Position numbers and translations under genes: made by a program. Below, one piece after another: positions 17,077-24,593 of a stretch of 64,000 bases of DNA; the first letter of the stretch is position 1, and each line of letters starts with the position of its first letter. The DNA lies in assembly GCF_009745985.1 (NCBI RefSeq), contig NZ_WFIX01000190.1:186001-250000 (forward strand). The letters are read 5' to 3'. This stretch comes from Microbacterium karelineae (lineage in GTDB: Bacteria > Actinomycetota > Actinomycetes > Actinomycetales > Microbacteriaceae). Below the pieces are notes generated by a model. It was not told the origin of the DNA. It made no database searches and was given only the letters and a program-made list of their open reading frames with translations.

Positions 17077-18032
17077 GGGACCAGCGCCTCCAGGTCGGGG
17101 GCTTCGTCGATGAACTCCCACTCGACCATCGAGTCGACCAGGGTCTGCATCCCGTCCCGCGTGACCTCGGTGTCGAACGTCGGAAGGCGCACCGTCTCCG
17201 CCTGTTCCGGCGTGAGGTCGATCAGCTCGGGAAGCGCCTCGCGGAGCCTCTCCTCGTCGTCGTTCGCCCAGTCGACCGCAGCGGCGAACGCGCGCCGGAA
17301 CGCTTCGACGGTCTCCTCGTCAGCCGCGACCGTCTCCTGAGTTGCGGCGATCACGCCGATCGGAGCGGGTGTCTCGAATGCGTTGTGCCCGACGCCGACA
17401 AGGCGCACCGTGCCGTCCTCCTCCATCCCCGAGACGAACGGTTCGATCGACACGGCGGCGTCGATCGATCCTGACCGGAGCGCGGCCGCCATATCGGGGA
17501 ACGTGATGTCGACGAACTCGTTCGCGTCGGGGTCACCCCCTTCGGCCACCATCGCGTTGCGCACCATCAGCGTGTTCTGCGAGGTCAGAGTCTGGGTCCC
17601 GATCGTGAGTCCTGTGAGGTCGGACACCTCCTCGATCCCGGAATCCGCCGGGACCATGATCGCAGTCTCATCCGTCTCCTCGGTCGAGGCGGTTCTCGTA
17701 CGACCGCTGACCACTTGGAGCGGAAGTCCCTGTGCCACCGCGGCGGCCACGACCGACGCACCGAGCGAGGCGAGGTCCACCTCGCCGCTCTGCAGTGCCG
17801 CGACGGCCGCTGGCCCGGGAACCTCCTCGATCTCGACGTCGAGCCCCTCGGCCTCGAAGAAGCCCTGCTCGTCGGCGATCAGGACGGGGACGGAGCCCGA
17901 TACGGGCACGATCGCGATCGACAGGGAACCACCCGCGTCGCCGCCCTCCTCCGCGGCGGAGCAGCCGACGCCGGCGATCGCCGTCGCCGACATGATCGCG
18001 ATGGCGGCCTTCGTACGTGTCGTCTTCGACAT
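17073..18032 (-). CDS. ABC importer substrate-binding lipoprotein, NrtA/SsuA/TauA type
   Basis: 319 residues. The lipobox VGC lies near residue 24 (AGVGCSAAEE). The fold is the NMT1/SsuA type: IVPVSGSVPVLIADEQGFFEAEGLDVE and then VDLASLGASVVAAAVAQGLP are standard landmarks. Family ligands include nitrate, sulfonates, taurine, pyrimidine precursors and aromatics, so the cargo is open. First gene of the operon, divergent from a MarR regulator. Confidence 0.87.
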   Translation of the reverse strand: MSKTTRTKAAIAIMSATAIAGVGCSAAEEGGDAGGSLSIAIVPVSGSVPVLIADEQGFFEAEGLDVEIEEVPGPAAVAALQSGEVDLASLGASVVAAAVAQGLPLQVVSGRTRTASTEETDETAIMVPADSGIEEVSDLTGLTIGTQTLTSQNTLMVRNAMVAEGGDPDANEFVDITFPDMAAALRSGSIDAAVSIEPFVSGMEEDGTVRLVGVGHNAFETPAPIGVIAATQETVAADEETVEAFRRAFAAAVDWANDDEERLREALPELIDLTPEQAETVRLPTFDTEVTRDGMQTLVDSMVEWEFIDEAPDLEALVP

Positions 18033-18106
18033 GTCTCTCGTCCTCTCCGGGCGTCATCGTTGACGCCTCACGGAGAGGATACCCGTTTAGTTCTGCATAC
18101 GGAAGT

Positions 18107-18135
18107 AGTTGCTTCTGAAGTCAGAACCAGTTGCT
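18107..18135. promoter_or_regulatory. Probable MarR operator in the divergent region
   Basis: TTCTGA (18113-18118) and TCAGAA (18121-18126) form a perfect inverted repeat with a 2-base spacer, flanked by direct repeats AGTTGCT at 18107-18113 and 18129-18135. It lies midway between the ABC binding-protein gene and the MarR gene. A candidate promoter for the ABC operon, TTCCGT then 17 bases then TATCCT on the minus strand, lies between it and the start at 18032. Confidence 0.55.
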
Positions 18136-18200
18136 CCGAGGATATGCCCACTGGCTCTACGGTGGAAGGGCCCCACCTCTTCGAACACGACGAGACAGAG

Positions 18201-18737
18201 ATGACGACGGAACAGCAGACGGCCGGTCACGAACTCACGGCGACTCCCGAGACTGACACCTCACGCGGTCTCGCGACCGTGATCATGCGCGTGCGCCACA
18301 TCATCGCCGAGGGGATCCGCGGCGAGATCCCGTGGGAGATCCTTCCCATGGCCCAGGTCGAGATCCTTCAGAACGTCGAACGCATGCCGGGTCTGCGTCT
18401 GTCTGACCTCGCCTATCGGCAGCGCCTCGCCGTGAACACGGTTAGCACCCTCACGAAGGAGATGGCGAACAAGGGCCTGATCGAGCGACGCCCGGACGAG
18501 CGAGACCGTCGAGTCCTGCGCCTGCACACGACTGAACGCGGCCGGGAGATGGTCGAACAGTTCGTCGCCGCGACCTCGAGCTTCATCGCAAGCGGGCTGC
18601 GCCGGATGGACGACGATGCGCTGCAGGCGCTGGGCGACACGACCGCGCTCCTGCACACGCTCGCATCCGCTCTCGAGGACAACTACTCGGCTTCCTTCGG
18701 AACGGAGCACGGCGGTCCACCCGACGCACGGGGATGA
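18201..18737 (+). CDS. MarR-family transcriptional regulator
   Basis: 178 residues from the ATG at 18201; an upstream ATG at 18144 is possible and neither site is strong. The winged helix-turn-helix runs PGLRLSDLAYRQRLAVNTVS with TLTKEMANKGLIERRPDERDRRVLRLHTTERG as recognition helix and wing. The last 60 residues form the dimerisation helices. Divergent from the ABC importer/metallo-hydrolase operon, whose substrate is likely its ligand. Confidence 0.88.
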   Translation: MTTEQQTAGHELTATPETDTSRGLATVIMRVRHIIAEGIRGEIPWEILPMAQVEILQNVERMPGLRLSDLAYRQRLAVNTVSTLTKEMANKGLIERRPDERDRRVLRLHTTERGREMVEQFVAATSSFIASGLRRMDDDALQALGDTTALLHTLASALEDNYSASFGTEHGGPPDARG

Positions 18738-18814
18738 CCTCGGACGGGGCATCGAGCCACCGGGGCGCGCTCCTGTGCGCCGCACAGCGGCGACAGAGCG
18801 AGCCCCGGAACGGG

Positions 18815-19984
18815 TCACCGCTCGAGCACGACGGCGAGGCCCTGGCCGACGCCGATGCAGATCGCTGCGACCGCGACCCCGGATCCGCGGCGCGCGAGCT
18901 CATGCGCCGCGTGGCCGATGATGCGCCCGCCCGAGGCACCGAGGGGGTGCCCCATCGCGAGCGCGCCGCCGTGGATGTTCAGCTTCTCCGGATCCAGTTC
19001 GGGCCAGCCGGCGAGACAGGCGAGCGACTGGGACGCGAACGCCTCGTTGAGCTCGACGACGTCGACGTCCGCCCAGGTGCGACCGGCGCGCGCGAGCGCC
19101 TTGTTCGCGGCCTCGATGGGCGCGATCGGGAAGTCGTCGGGATCCACGCCGTGCGTGCCGCGGCCCGTGATGCGGGCGAGGGGCTCGGCGTCGATCGCGC
19201 CTTCGGCGCCCAGAAGCACGGCGGACGCGCCGTCGTTGATCGACGACGAGTTGCCGGCCGTGACCGATCCGCCCTCCGCGAAGAGCGGCTTCAGGCCCGC
19301 GAGCTTGTCGACGGTGGATCCGTCGCGGATCCCCTCGTCGCGCGCCAGCTCCACACCCTCGACCTGCACGATCTCGCGATCGAACACGCCATCCGCCCAC
19401 GCCTGCGCGGCACGCGTGTGGCTGCGCACGGCGAAGGCGTCCTGCTCCTCGCGGCTGATGCCCCACTCGCGGGCGATCTTCTCGGCCGACTCGCCGTTCG
19501 AGATCGTCCAGTGCGTCGGCAGCTTCCGGTTGACCATGCGCCACCCGATCGATGTGTTCCACATCGTCGGATTGCCGCCGGCCGGGAACGGCTTCGGCGA
19601 CTTCTCGACGACGAAGGGCGCGCGGCTCATCGACTCGACGCCGCCCGCGAGGATCACCTCCGCGTCCCCCGCCTCGATCGCACGGGATCCCTGGAACACG
19701 GCTTCGACGCTCGACGCGCAGAGGCGGTTGACGGTCGTGCCCGTCACGGAGGTCGGGAACCCGGCGAGCAGCGCGCCGAAGCGGGCCACATTGCGGTTGT
19801 CCTCGCCCGCCTGGTTCGCGTCGCCGAAGATCACGTCGGCGATCCGGGCGGGGTCCACGCCGGCCCGCTCGACGGAGGCGCGCATGACGGTCGCCGCGAG
19901 GTCGTCCGGGCGGACCCCCGAGAGCGCCCCGGCAGCCCGTCCGAACGGCGTGCGGACGGCGTCGTAGATGTATGTGGCGGTCAT
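18815..19984 (-). CDS. pcaF: Beta-ketoadipyl-CoA thiolase (thiolase II family)
   Basis: 389 residues, typical thiolase length. The nucleophile cysteine is in NRLCASSVEAV, the catalytic histidine in GGALAMGHPLGASG and the second cysteine in AICIGVGQG. It splits beta-ketoadipyl-CoA into succinyl-CoA and acetyl-CoA, the last step of the beta-ketoadipate pathway. The assignment to PcaF rather than generic AtoB rests on its place directly after the two CoA-transferase genes and on the Pca-like operator upstream of the operon. The gene pair overlaps or abuts within two bases. Confidence 0.85.
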   Translation of the reverse strand: MTATYIYDAVRTPFGRAAGALSGVRPDDLAATVMRASVERAGVDPARIADVIFGDANQAGEDNRNVARFGALLAGFPTSVTGTTVNRLCASSVEAVFQGSRAIEAGDAEVILAGGVESMSRAPFVVEKSPKPFPAGGNPTMWNTSIGWRMVNRKLPTHWTISNGESAEKIAREWGISREEQDAFAVRSHTRAAQAWADGVFDREIVQVEGVELARDEGIRDGSTVDKLAGLKPLFAEGGSVTAGNSSSINDGASAVLLGAEGAIDAEPLARITGRGTHGVDPDDFPIAPIEAANKALARAGRTWADVDVVELNEAFASQSLACLAGWPELDPEKLNIHGGALAMGHPLGASGGRIIGHAAHELARRGSGVAVAAICIGVGQGLAVVLER

Positions 19985-19985
19985 G

Positions 19986-20633
19986 TCACTCTCCCCCGAG
20001 GCTCAGGCCCGTGAGCCCCTCGAGCTCCGCGACCGTATTGGATCCGAACGCCTCGCGCACGCGGAAGCCGTCCGGCGTGACGTCGAAGACGGCATGGTCG
20101 GTGTACACGCGCGTCACGCAGCCGACGCCCGTCAGCGGGTAGGTGCACGCCTCGACGATCTTCGGCTCACCCTTCTTCGTGAGCAGATCCGTCATGACGT
20201 AGACGTCCTTCGCGCCGATCGCGAGGTCCATCGCGCCTCCGACGGCGGGGATCGCGCCGGGTGCGCCTGTCGACCAGTTCGCGAGGTCGCCGTTCTGCGC
20301 GACCTGGAACGCGCCGAGCACGCAGACGTCGAGGTGCCCGCCGCGCATCATCGCGAACGAGTCGGCATGATGGAAGTAGGCGGCGCCCTTGAGCGCTGTG
20401 ACGGGCTGCTTGCCCGCGTTGATGAGATCGGGATCCACGAGGCCTTCCTCGGGCGCACCGCCCATGCCGAGCAGGCCGTTCTCGGTGTGGAGGATGATCT
20501 CCTCGTCCTCGGGCAGGTAGTTGGCGACGAGCGTCGGGGCGCCGATGCCGAGGTTGACGAAGGCACCCTCTGGGATGTCGGCGGCGATTCGCGCCGCGAG
20601 ATCCTGGCGGGTGATGCGGGTGAGCTCGGTCAT
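19986..20633 (-). CDS. pcaJ: 3-oxoadipate CoA-transferase subunit B
   Basis: 215 residues, the standard beta-subunit size. The catalytic glutamate is in HTENGLLGMG, and the start GAFVNLGIGAPTLVANYLP is typical. With subunit A it transfers CoA from succinyl-CoA to 3-oxoadipate. It overlaps subunit A as ATGA and is one base from the thiolase gene. Generic acetoacetate:succinyl-CoA transferases look alike; the operator and neighbours favour 3-oxoadipate. The paralogue at 31924-32571 belongs to a separate module. Confidence 0.85.
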   Translation of the reverse strand: MTELTRITRQDLAARIAADIPEGAFVNLGIGAPTLVANYLPEDEEIILHTENGLLGMGGAPEEGLVDPDLINAGKQPVTALKGAAYFHHADSFAMMRGGHLDVCVLGAFQVAQNGDLANWSTGAPGAIPAVGGAMDLAIGAKDVYVMTDLLTKKGEPKIVEACTYPLTGVGCVTRVYTDHAVFDVTPDGFRVREAFGSNTVAELEGLTGLSLGGE

Positions 20634-21376
20634 CGTGCGTCCTCCTCGGTCTGCAGCGGGCGTCCCTCGATGTCGACGCCGCCGACGAACTCGCCGTCTG
20701 CGATCCAGGCGCGGTCGCCGACGGCGACGACGCGATCGACGTAGATGCCGGGCGTCACGACGTGCTCGGGATCGAGGGATCCGAGCTCGACGACGCGGTC
20801 GACCTGCACGATGCTCGTCGTCGCGGCGGCGGCCATGATGGGGCCGAAGTTGCGGGCCGTCTCGCGGTAGACGACGTTGCCCCAGCGGTCGGCGCGGTAT
20901 CCGGAGACGAGCGCATAGTCGGCCCGGAGCGGGTACTCGAGGGCGTAGGCGCGCCCGTCGATCTCGCGGATCTCCTTGCCGTCGGCGAGCTGGGTCCCGA
21001 CGCCCGTCGGGGTGTAGAAGGCGCCGATCCCGGCACCGGCGGCGCGGATCCGCTCAGCCAGGTTGCCCTGCGGCACCAGCTCGAGCTCGACCTTCCCGTC
21101 TCGGTACAGGCCGTCGAAGACCCACGAATCGCTCTGCCGCGGGAAGGAGCAGACGATCTTCCGCACCTGCCCCGCGGCGAGAAGAGCCGCAAGCCCGGTG
21201 TCGCCGTTGCCGGCATTGTTGTTCACGATCGTCAGGTCCTTCGCGCCCGTGGCGATGAGCGCGTCGATCAGCTCGACGGGCTGCCCCGCCCGGCCGAACC
21301 CGCCGATCATGACGGTGGATCCATCCTCGATGCCTGCCACGGCGTCTGACACGCTCGCGACGCTCTTGTCGATCAT
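20630..21376 (-). CDS. pcaI: 3-oxoadipate CoA-transferase subunit A
   Basis: 248 residues. GGFGRAGQPVELIDALIATG near the N-terminus, NNNAGNGDTGLAALL and AFYTPTGVGTQLADGKE are alpha-subunit landmarks. Start at 21376 with AAGGAGG close upstream. First gene of pcaIJF; the upper genes (pcaGH, pcaB, pcaC, pcaD) are absent from this window, so protocatechuate or catechol conversion must be encoded elsewhere. Confidence 0.85.
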   Translation of the reverse strand: MIDKSVASVSDAVAGIEDGSTVMIGGFGRAGQPVELIDALIATGAKDLTIVNNNAGNGDTGLAALLAAGQVRKIVCSFPRQSDSWVFDGLYRDGKVELELVPQGNLAERIRAAGAGIGAFYTPTGVGTQLADGKEIREIDGRAYALEYPLRADYALVSGYRADRWGNVVYRETARNFGPIMAAAATTSIVQVDRVVELGSLDPEHVVTPGIYVDRVVAVGDRAWIADGEFVGGVDIEGRPLQTEEDAR

Positions 21377-21393
21377 CCGGCCTCCTTGCGGGT

Positions 21394-21427
21394 GTTCGCT
21401 CTGCGAACAGTAGTTCGCTCTACGCAC
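21394..21427 (-). promoter_or_regulatory. PcaR/PobR-like tandem operator before pcaI
   Basis: GTTCGC-TCT-GCGAAC (21394-21408) is a perfect palindrome. A second box, GTTCGCTCTACGCAC (21413-21427), starts 19 bases later. Both resemble the GTTCGATnnnCGCAC-type repeats described for IclR-family regulators PobR, PcaU and PcaR. They sit 18-50 bases upstream of the pcaI start. The IclR protein at 13000-13770 is the best in-window candidate to bind them. Confidence 0.65.
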
Positions 21428-21494
21428 CGATGGTAGCGGATCCGGGCGAGCAGTGGAAGCCCCACCCCTCCGTTCGAAGGCCTGGGCCATGCGC

Positions 21495-21548
21495 CGAATG
21501 CCGCAGATGGCTCCAACCCGCGCGGGGTGGAGCCATCTGAGGCATTCG
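21495..21548 (-). repeat. Long hairpin of the TCGAATGCC family, copy 1
   Basis: A 21-base arm (21495-21515, beginning CGAATGCCGCAGATGG) pairs with 21528-21548 at 20 of 21 positions, with a GC-rich loop that itself pairs (CCGCGCGG). It starts ten bases beyond the SMP-30 gene stop and may act as its terminator. Two more copies of the outer arms follow at 22485 and 22557. Confidence 0.8.
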
Positions 21549-21557
21549 AAGAGTGCG

Positions 21558-22427
21558 TCAGCCGGCGAACGCGTGCACGGGGGCGCCGTGGACGCCGACC
21601 TCGACGGCGAGGACGCGGCCGGCGAGGGGCTCCGCCGCGACGTCCACGTTCTCCTGCGAGGTCGTCACGAACAGGGTCGTCCCATCCGAGCCGCCGAAAG
21701 CGCACGAGGTCGGGTTGCTGACGGGCAGCGCGATCCGGTCCTCGAGGGTCCCGTCGGGGCCGTAGCGGTGCACCGCGGATCCGCCCCAGATCGCGACCCA
21801 CAGGCAGCCGTCGGCGTCGAGGGCGCAGCCGTCCGGCGCCCCGACCTCCGCGGGGATCGCGATGTGCGGGCGGGACGCGCCGAACTCGCCCATATCAGGG
21901 TCGAACGCGTACGCCCGGATCTCGCCCGTCGGGGTGTCGGTGTGCAGCGCCGTGTGGCCGTCGTCGACCCACACGAGCCCGTTGGGGATCGACACGCTCT
22001 CGAGGGCGACGTGGACGCTGAGGTCCGGGTCGAGGCGGTACAGGGTTCCGGCGCCGCCGCGCGCGTCATAGGACATCGATCCGACGAACAGGCGTCCGGA
22101 CGGGTCGCACGCCCCCTCGTTCATGCGGATCGATGGATCCTCGAAGACGGCGATCTCCCGCTCGAGCGAGAGATCGTCGTCGAGGATCAGGAAGCCGCGC
22201 TGCACCGCCACGACGTACCCGCCGCCGCGCCGGGCGCGGATGACGGCGGCGACATCGGATCCCATGTCCGTCCGCTCGGCGGCATCGCCGCGGAGCGTCA
22301 CGACATCGCCCGCGAGCATGTCGACGTAGCGCAGTGCGCCGATGCGCGGATCCCACCACGCGCCCTCGCCGTGGAAGACGGCGTGGTCGCCGATCCAGCG
22401 TCCGCCTGATCGATCCGAAGCGGTCAT
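21558..22427 (-). CDS. SMP-30/gluconolactonase-family lactonase
   Basis: 289 residues forming a six-bladed propeller. Metal-site landmarks are FHGEGAWWDPRIGALRYVD (family glutamate), SIPNGLVWVDDGHTALHTDT (asparagine and aspartate) and IAIPAEVGAPDGCALDADGC. Enzymes of this family hydrolyse sugar or aromatic-derived lactones. AGGAGG precedes the ATG at 22427. It lies between the pca operon and the meta-cleavage cluster, isolated by hairpin elements on both sides, so it is probably its own transcript. Confidence 0.85.
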   Translation of the reverse strand: MTASDRSGGRWIGDHAVFHGEGAWWDPRIGALRYVDMLAGDVVTLRGDAAERTDMGSDVAAVIRARRGGGYVVAVQRGFLILDDDLSLEREIAVFEDPSIRMNEGACDPSGRLFVGSMSYDARGGAGTLYRLDPDLSVHVALESVSIPNGLVWVDDGHTALHTDTPTGEIRAYAFDPDMGEFGASRPHIAIPAEVGAPDGCALDADGCLWVAIWGGSAVHRYGPDGTLEDRIALPVSNPTSCAFGGSDGTTLFVTTSQENVDVAAEPLAGRVLAVEVGVHGAPVHAFAG

Positions 22428-22484
22428 CACGTTCCTCCTCGCGCCGTACTCGGACCGAGCGTATCCGACCGATCGACGAGCGCT

Positions 22485-22540
22485 TCGAATGCCGCGAATC
22501 GCCCCGAGATCCGCTACTTGCAGCGATCTGAGGCATTCGA
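22485..22540 (-). repeat. Long hairpin of the TCGAATGCC family, copy 2
   Basis: TCGAATGCCGCGAATCGC (22485-22502) pairs with 22523-22540 at 15 of 18 positions around a 20-base interior. The right arm, GCGATCTGAGGCATTCGA, resembles that of copy 1 (ATCTGAGGCATTCG). It lies directly next to copy 3, upstream of the SMP-30 gene. Confidence 0.7.
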
Positions 22541-22556
22541 CTGGTCCACCCTTGCT

Positions 22557-22612
22557 TCGAATGCCGCAACCTGCGCCAAGATTCAGATCTTGGCGCGATC
22601 TGCGGCATTCGA
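22557..22612 (-). repeat. Long hairpin of the TCGAATGCC family, copy 3
   Basis: TCGAATGCCGCA (22557-22568) pairs perfectly with 22601-22612; inside it GCGCCAAGAT (22573-22582) pairs perfectly with ATCTTGGCGC (22587-22596), leaving a 4-base loop. It begins nine bases beyond the stop of the FAH-family gene at 22621, the position expected for a terminator. Confidence 0.8.
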
Positions 22613-22620
22613 GCCGGCGC

Positions 22621-23571
22621 TCAGCGGTGCCGGATCCGCGGACGCACGCGCGCACGCGGGAGGGGCGGGGCCGGGCGGGAGGCGCCGACGGATCCCGTCA
22701 GCTCGCCGATCCCCTCGACCACCATGCGCACCTCGTCGCCCTCCTCGAGCGGCGGCAAGTCGCTGCCACGGCCCCACAGCTCGCCCAGGCAGCCGCCGTT
22801 TCCGACGGTGCCGGATCCGAGCACGTCGCCCGGCACGATCCGTGACGCCCGCGATGCATAGGCCACGAGCTCCGCGAACGGCCAGCCCATGTTCGACACG
22901 AGGTCCTCGCCATACCGCTCGCCGTTCACGACGACCTCGGCGCGCACCGCGAGGAAGCCCTCGCCGTCCTCGAACCGCGCGAGCTCGTCGGCCGTCACGA
23001 TCCAGGGCCCGAGCGTCATCGCGAAGTCCTTGCCCTTGCAGGGACCGAGGCGCACCTTCATCTCGCGCGCCTGCAGGTCGCGGGCCGACCAGTCGTTCAT
23101 GATCGTGTACCCGAAGATCGCGTCGCCGGCCTCCTGCGCCGTGAGGTCCGTTCCTGACCGCCCGATCACGGCCGCGACCTCGAGCTCGAAGTCGAGCCGG
23201 TGCGTCTCGGGCGGCGTGATCGTCTCCCCCGGCCCGGCGATCGTGTGCGGGTTCGTGAAGTAGAACGTCGGCGCCTCGTACCACTCGTCGGCGACGTGGC
23301 TCTTCCCCTCGACGCCCGCGCTCACGCCCTCGACGTGCTCCTCGAAGGCGACGAAGTCGCGCACCGACGCGGGATCCAACGGGGCGCGGAGCGCCACGGC
23401 GTCGAGCGCGGTGACGGGATCCCCGGCGCGTGCACGCAGCTCGGCGAGCGCGCCGAGGCCCGCCGCGAGGACATCGGCGACGAGGAGCCCACCTGGGAAC
23501 GGCACGACGCCCGTGTCGTCGATGAAGCCGTCCTCGTGGCGGCCGTCACGGATCCAGCGCCCGATCCTCAT
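22621..23571 (-). CDS. Fumarylacetoacetate hydrolase-family protein
   Basis: 316 residues with the FAH C-terminal catalytic fold. The metal-site region is FELEVAAVIGRSGTDL with IFGYTIMNDWSARDLQ, and the substrate region is TFYFTNPHTIAGPGE. Family reactions include cleavage of fumarylpyruvate or acylpyruvates, decarboxylation/isomerisation of homoprotocatechuate products, and 2-oxopent-4-enoate hydration. The last gene of a five-gene operon with monooxygenase, cyclase, amidohydrolase and another FAH protein, so it likely acts after ring cleavage. Overlaps the amidohydrolase gene as ATGA. Confidence 0.85.
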   Translation of the reverse strand: MRIGRWIRDGRHEDGFIDDTGVVPFPGGLLVADVLAAGLGALAELRARAGDPVTALDAVALRAPLDPASVRDFVAFEEHVEGVSAGVEGKSHVADEWYEAPTFYFTNPHTIAGPGETITPPETHRLDFELEVAAVIGRSGTDLTAQEAGDAIFGYTIMNDWSARDLQAREMKVRLGPCKGKDFAMTLGPWIVTADELARFEDGEGFLAVRAEVVVNGERYGEDLVSNMGWPFAELVAYASRASRIVPGDVLGSGTVGNGGCLGELWGRGSDLPPLEEGDEVRMVVEGIGELTGSVGASRPAPPLPRARVRPRIRHR

Positions 23572-24593
23572 GCGCGCGCCCCCTCGGCGACCGCGACCCC
23601 CGCGGCGAGCGCGCCCGCGTTGCCCGCGAGCACGGCGTCGACGGCGTCCTGCGGGAGCCCTGCCCCGCGCGCGAACGCGACGGGATCGTCGAGGCCCATG
23701 TCGAAGGGGAAGTCGGATCCGAGGACGACGCGGTCGGCGCCGGCGATGTCGACGAGGTCGCGCAGCGCGCGCTCGTCATGCACCACCGTGTCGAACCACA
23801 TCCGCCGCAGGTAGGTCGAGGGGGCGTTCTCGCAGCCACGCGCCTCCGGGCGCACGCGCCATGCGCGATCGGAGCGGCCGATCGCCGTCGGCAGGTATCC
23901 GCCGCCGTGCGCGGCGACGATCTTCAGCGCCGGGTGTCGGTCGAGCACGCCCGCGAAGATGAGGTGCGAGATCGCGACGGCGTTCTCGACCGGCTGTCCG
24001 ACGGTGTTCGACAGGTAGAACGTGTCGAGGCGCTCGTCGAGCGAGCAGCCGAAGGGGTGCAGGAACACGATCGCGCCGAGCTCGCCGGCGCGCGCCCAGA
24101 ACGGCTCGAGGCGCTCGTCGGACAGTTCGACGTCGCCCGCGAACGAGGAGATCTCGACGCCGAGCAGGCCGTGCGTCACGACGGCGTCCTCGAGCAGCTC
24201 GACGGCACGGGACGGGTGCTGCAGCGGGATCGTGCCGAGCCCGCGCAGGCGGTCGGGGGCCTCCGCGACGTGGGCGGCGATGAGGCGGTTCGCCTCGCGC
24301 GCGGCCCACACTCCGAGCTCCTCGTCGGCCCACGGGTAGTAGTGGTTCGGCGACGGACTCACCCACTGCACGGCCACGCCCTGCTCATCCATGCGCGCGA
24401 GGCGCGCCGCCGCATCGGTGAGGAGAGGGATCCGCTCGCCGATCATCGCGCCCGACGCCTCGAGGCTCGGGACGCCGTTGCGCACGCGCTCGAGGTCGGC
24501 CGCCGCCGCGATCCCGTCGGGATCCCGTCGCGCGACCTCCTGCTGGAGCGAGGGCATGAGCAGGTGGGCGTGGACGTCGACAGCCGCGGTCAT
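23568..24593 (-). CDS. Amidohydrolase, ACMSD-like (metal-dependent decarboxylase or hydrolase)
   Basis: 341 residues, amidohydrolase_2 fold. The N-terminal metal motif is VDVHAHLLMP; further ligands are in IVFLHPFGCS, KIVAAHGGGYLP and VLGSDFPFDMG. This arrangement fits aminocarboxymuconate-semialdehyde decarboxylase and related aromatic-acid decarboxylases (gamma-resorcylate type), or hydrolases. In this operon it could remove a carboxyl group from an aromatic or from its ring-cleavage product (inference). Overlaps both neighbours by four bases. Confidence 0.82.
   Translation of the reverse strand: MTAAVDVHAHLLMPSLQQEVARRDPDGIAAAADLERVRNGVPSLEASGAMIGERIPLLTDAAARLARMDEQGVAVQWVSPSPNHYYPWADEELGVWAAREANRLIAAHVAEAPDRLRGLGTIPLQHPSRAVELLEDAVVTHGLLGVEISSFAGDVELSDERLEPFWARAGELGAIVFLHPFGCSLDERLDTFYLSNTVGQPVENAVAISHLIFAGVLDRHPALKIVAAHGGGYLPTAIGRSDRAWRVRPEARGCENAPSTYLRRMWFDTVVHDERALRDLVDIAGADRVVLGSDFPFDMGLDDPVAFARGAGLPQDAVDAVLAGNAGALAAGVAVAEGARA

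Noticed and set aside
18738-18814. A terminator between the MarR and pcaF genes
   Set aside because: No stable inverted repeat was found in this 77-base convergent gap.
11544-22612. A CRISPR array made of the intergenic palindromes
   Set aside because: There is no regular repeat-spacer periodicity; the repeats are single or paired hairpins at gene ends, and no cas genes are present.
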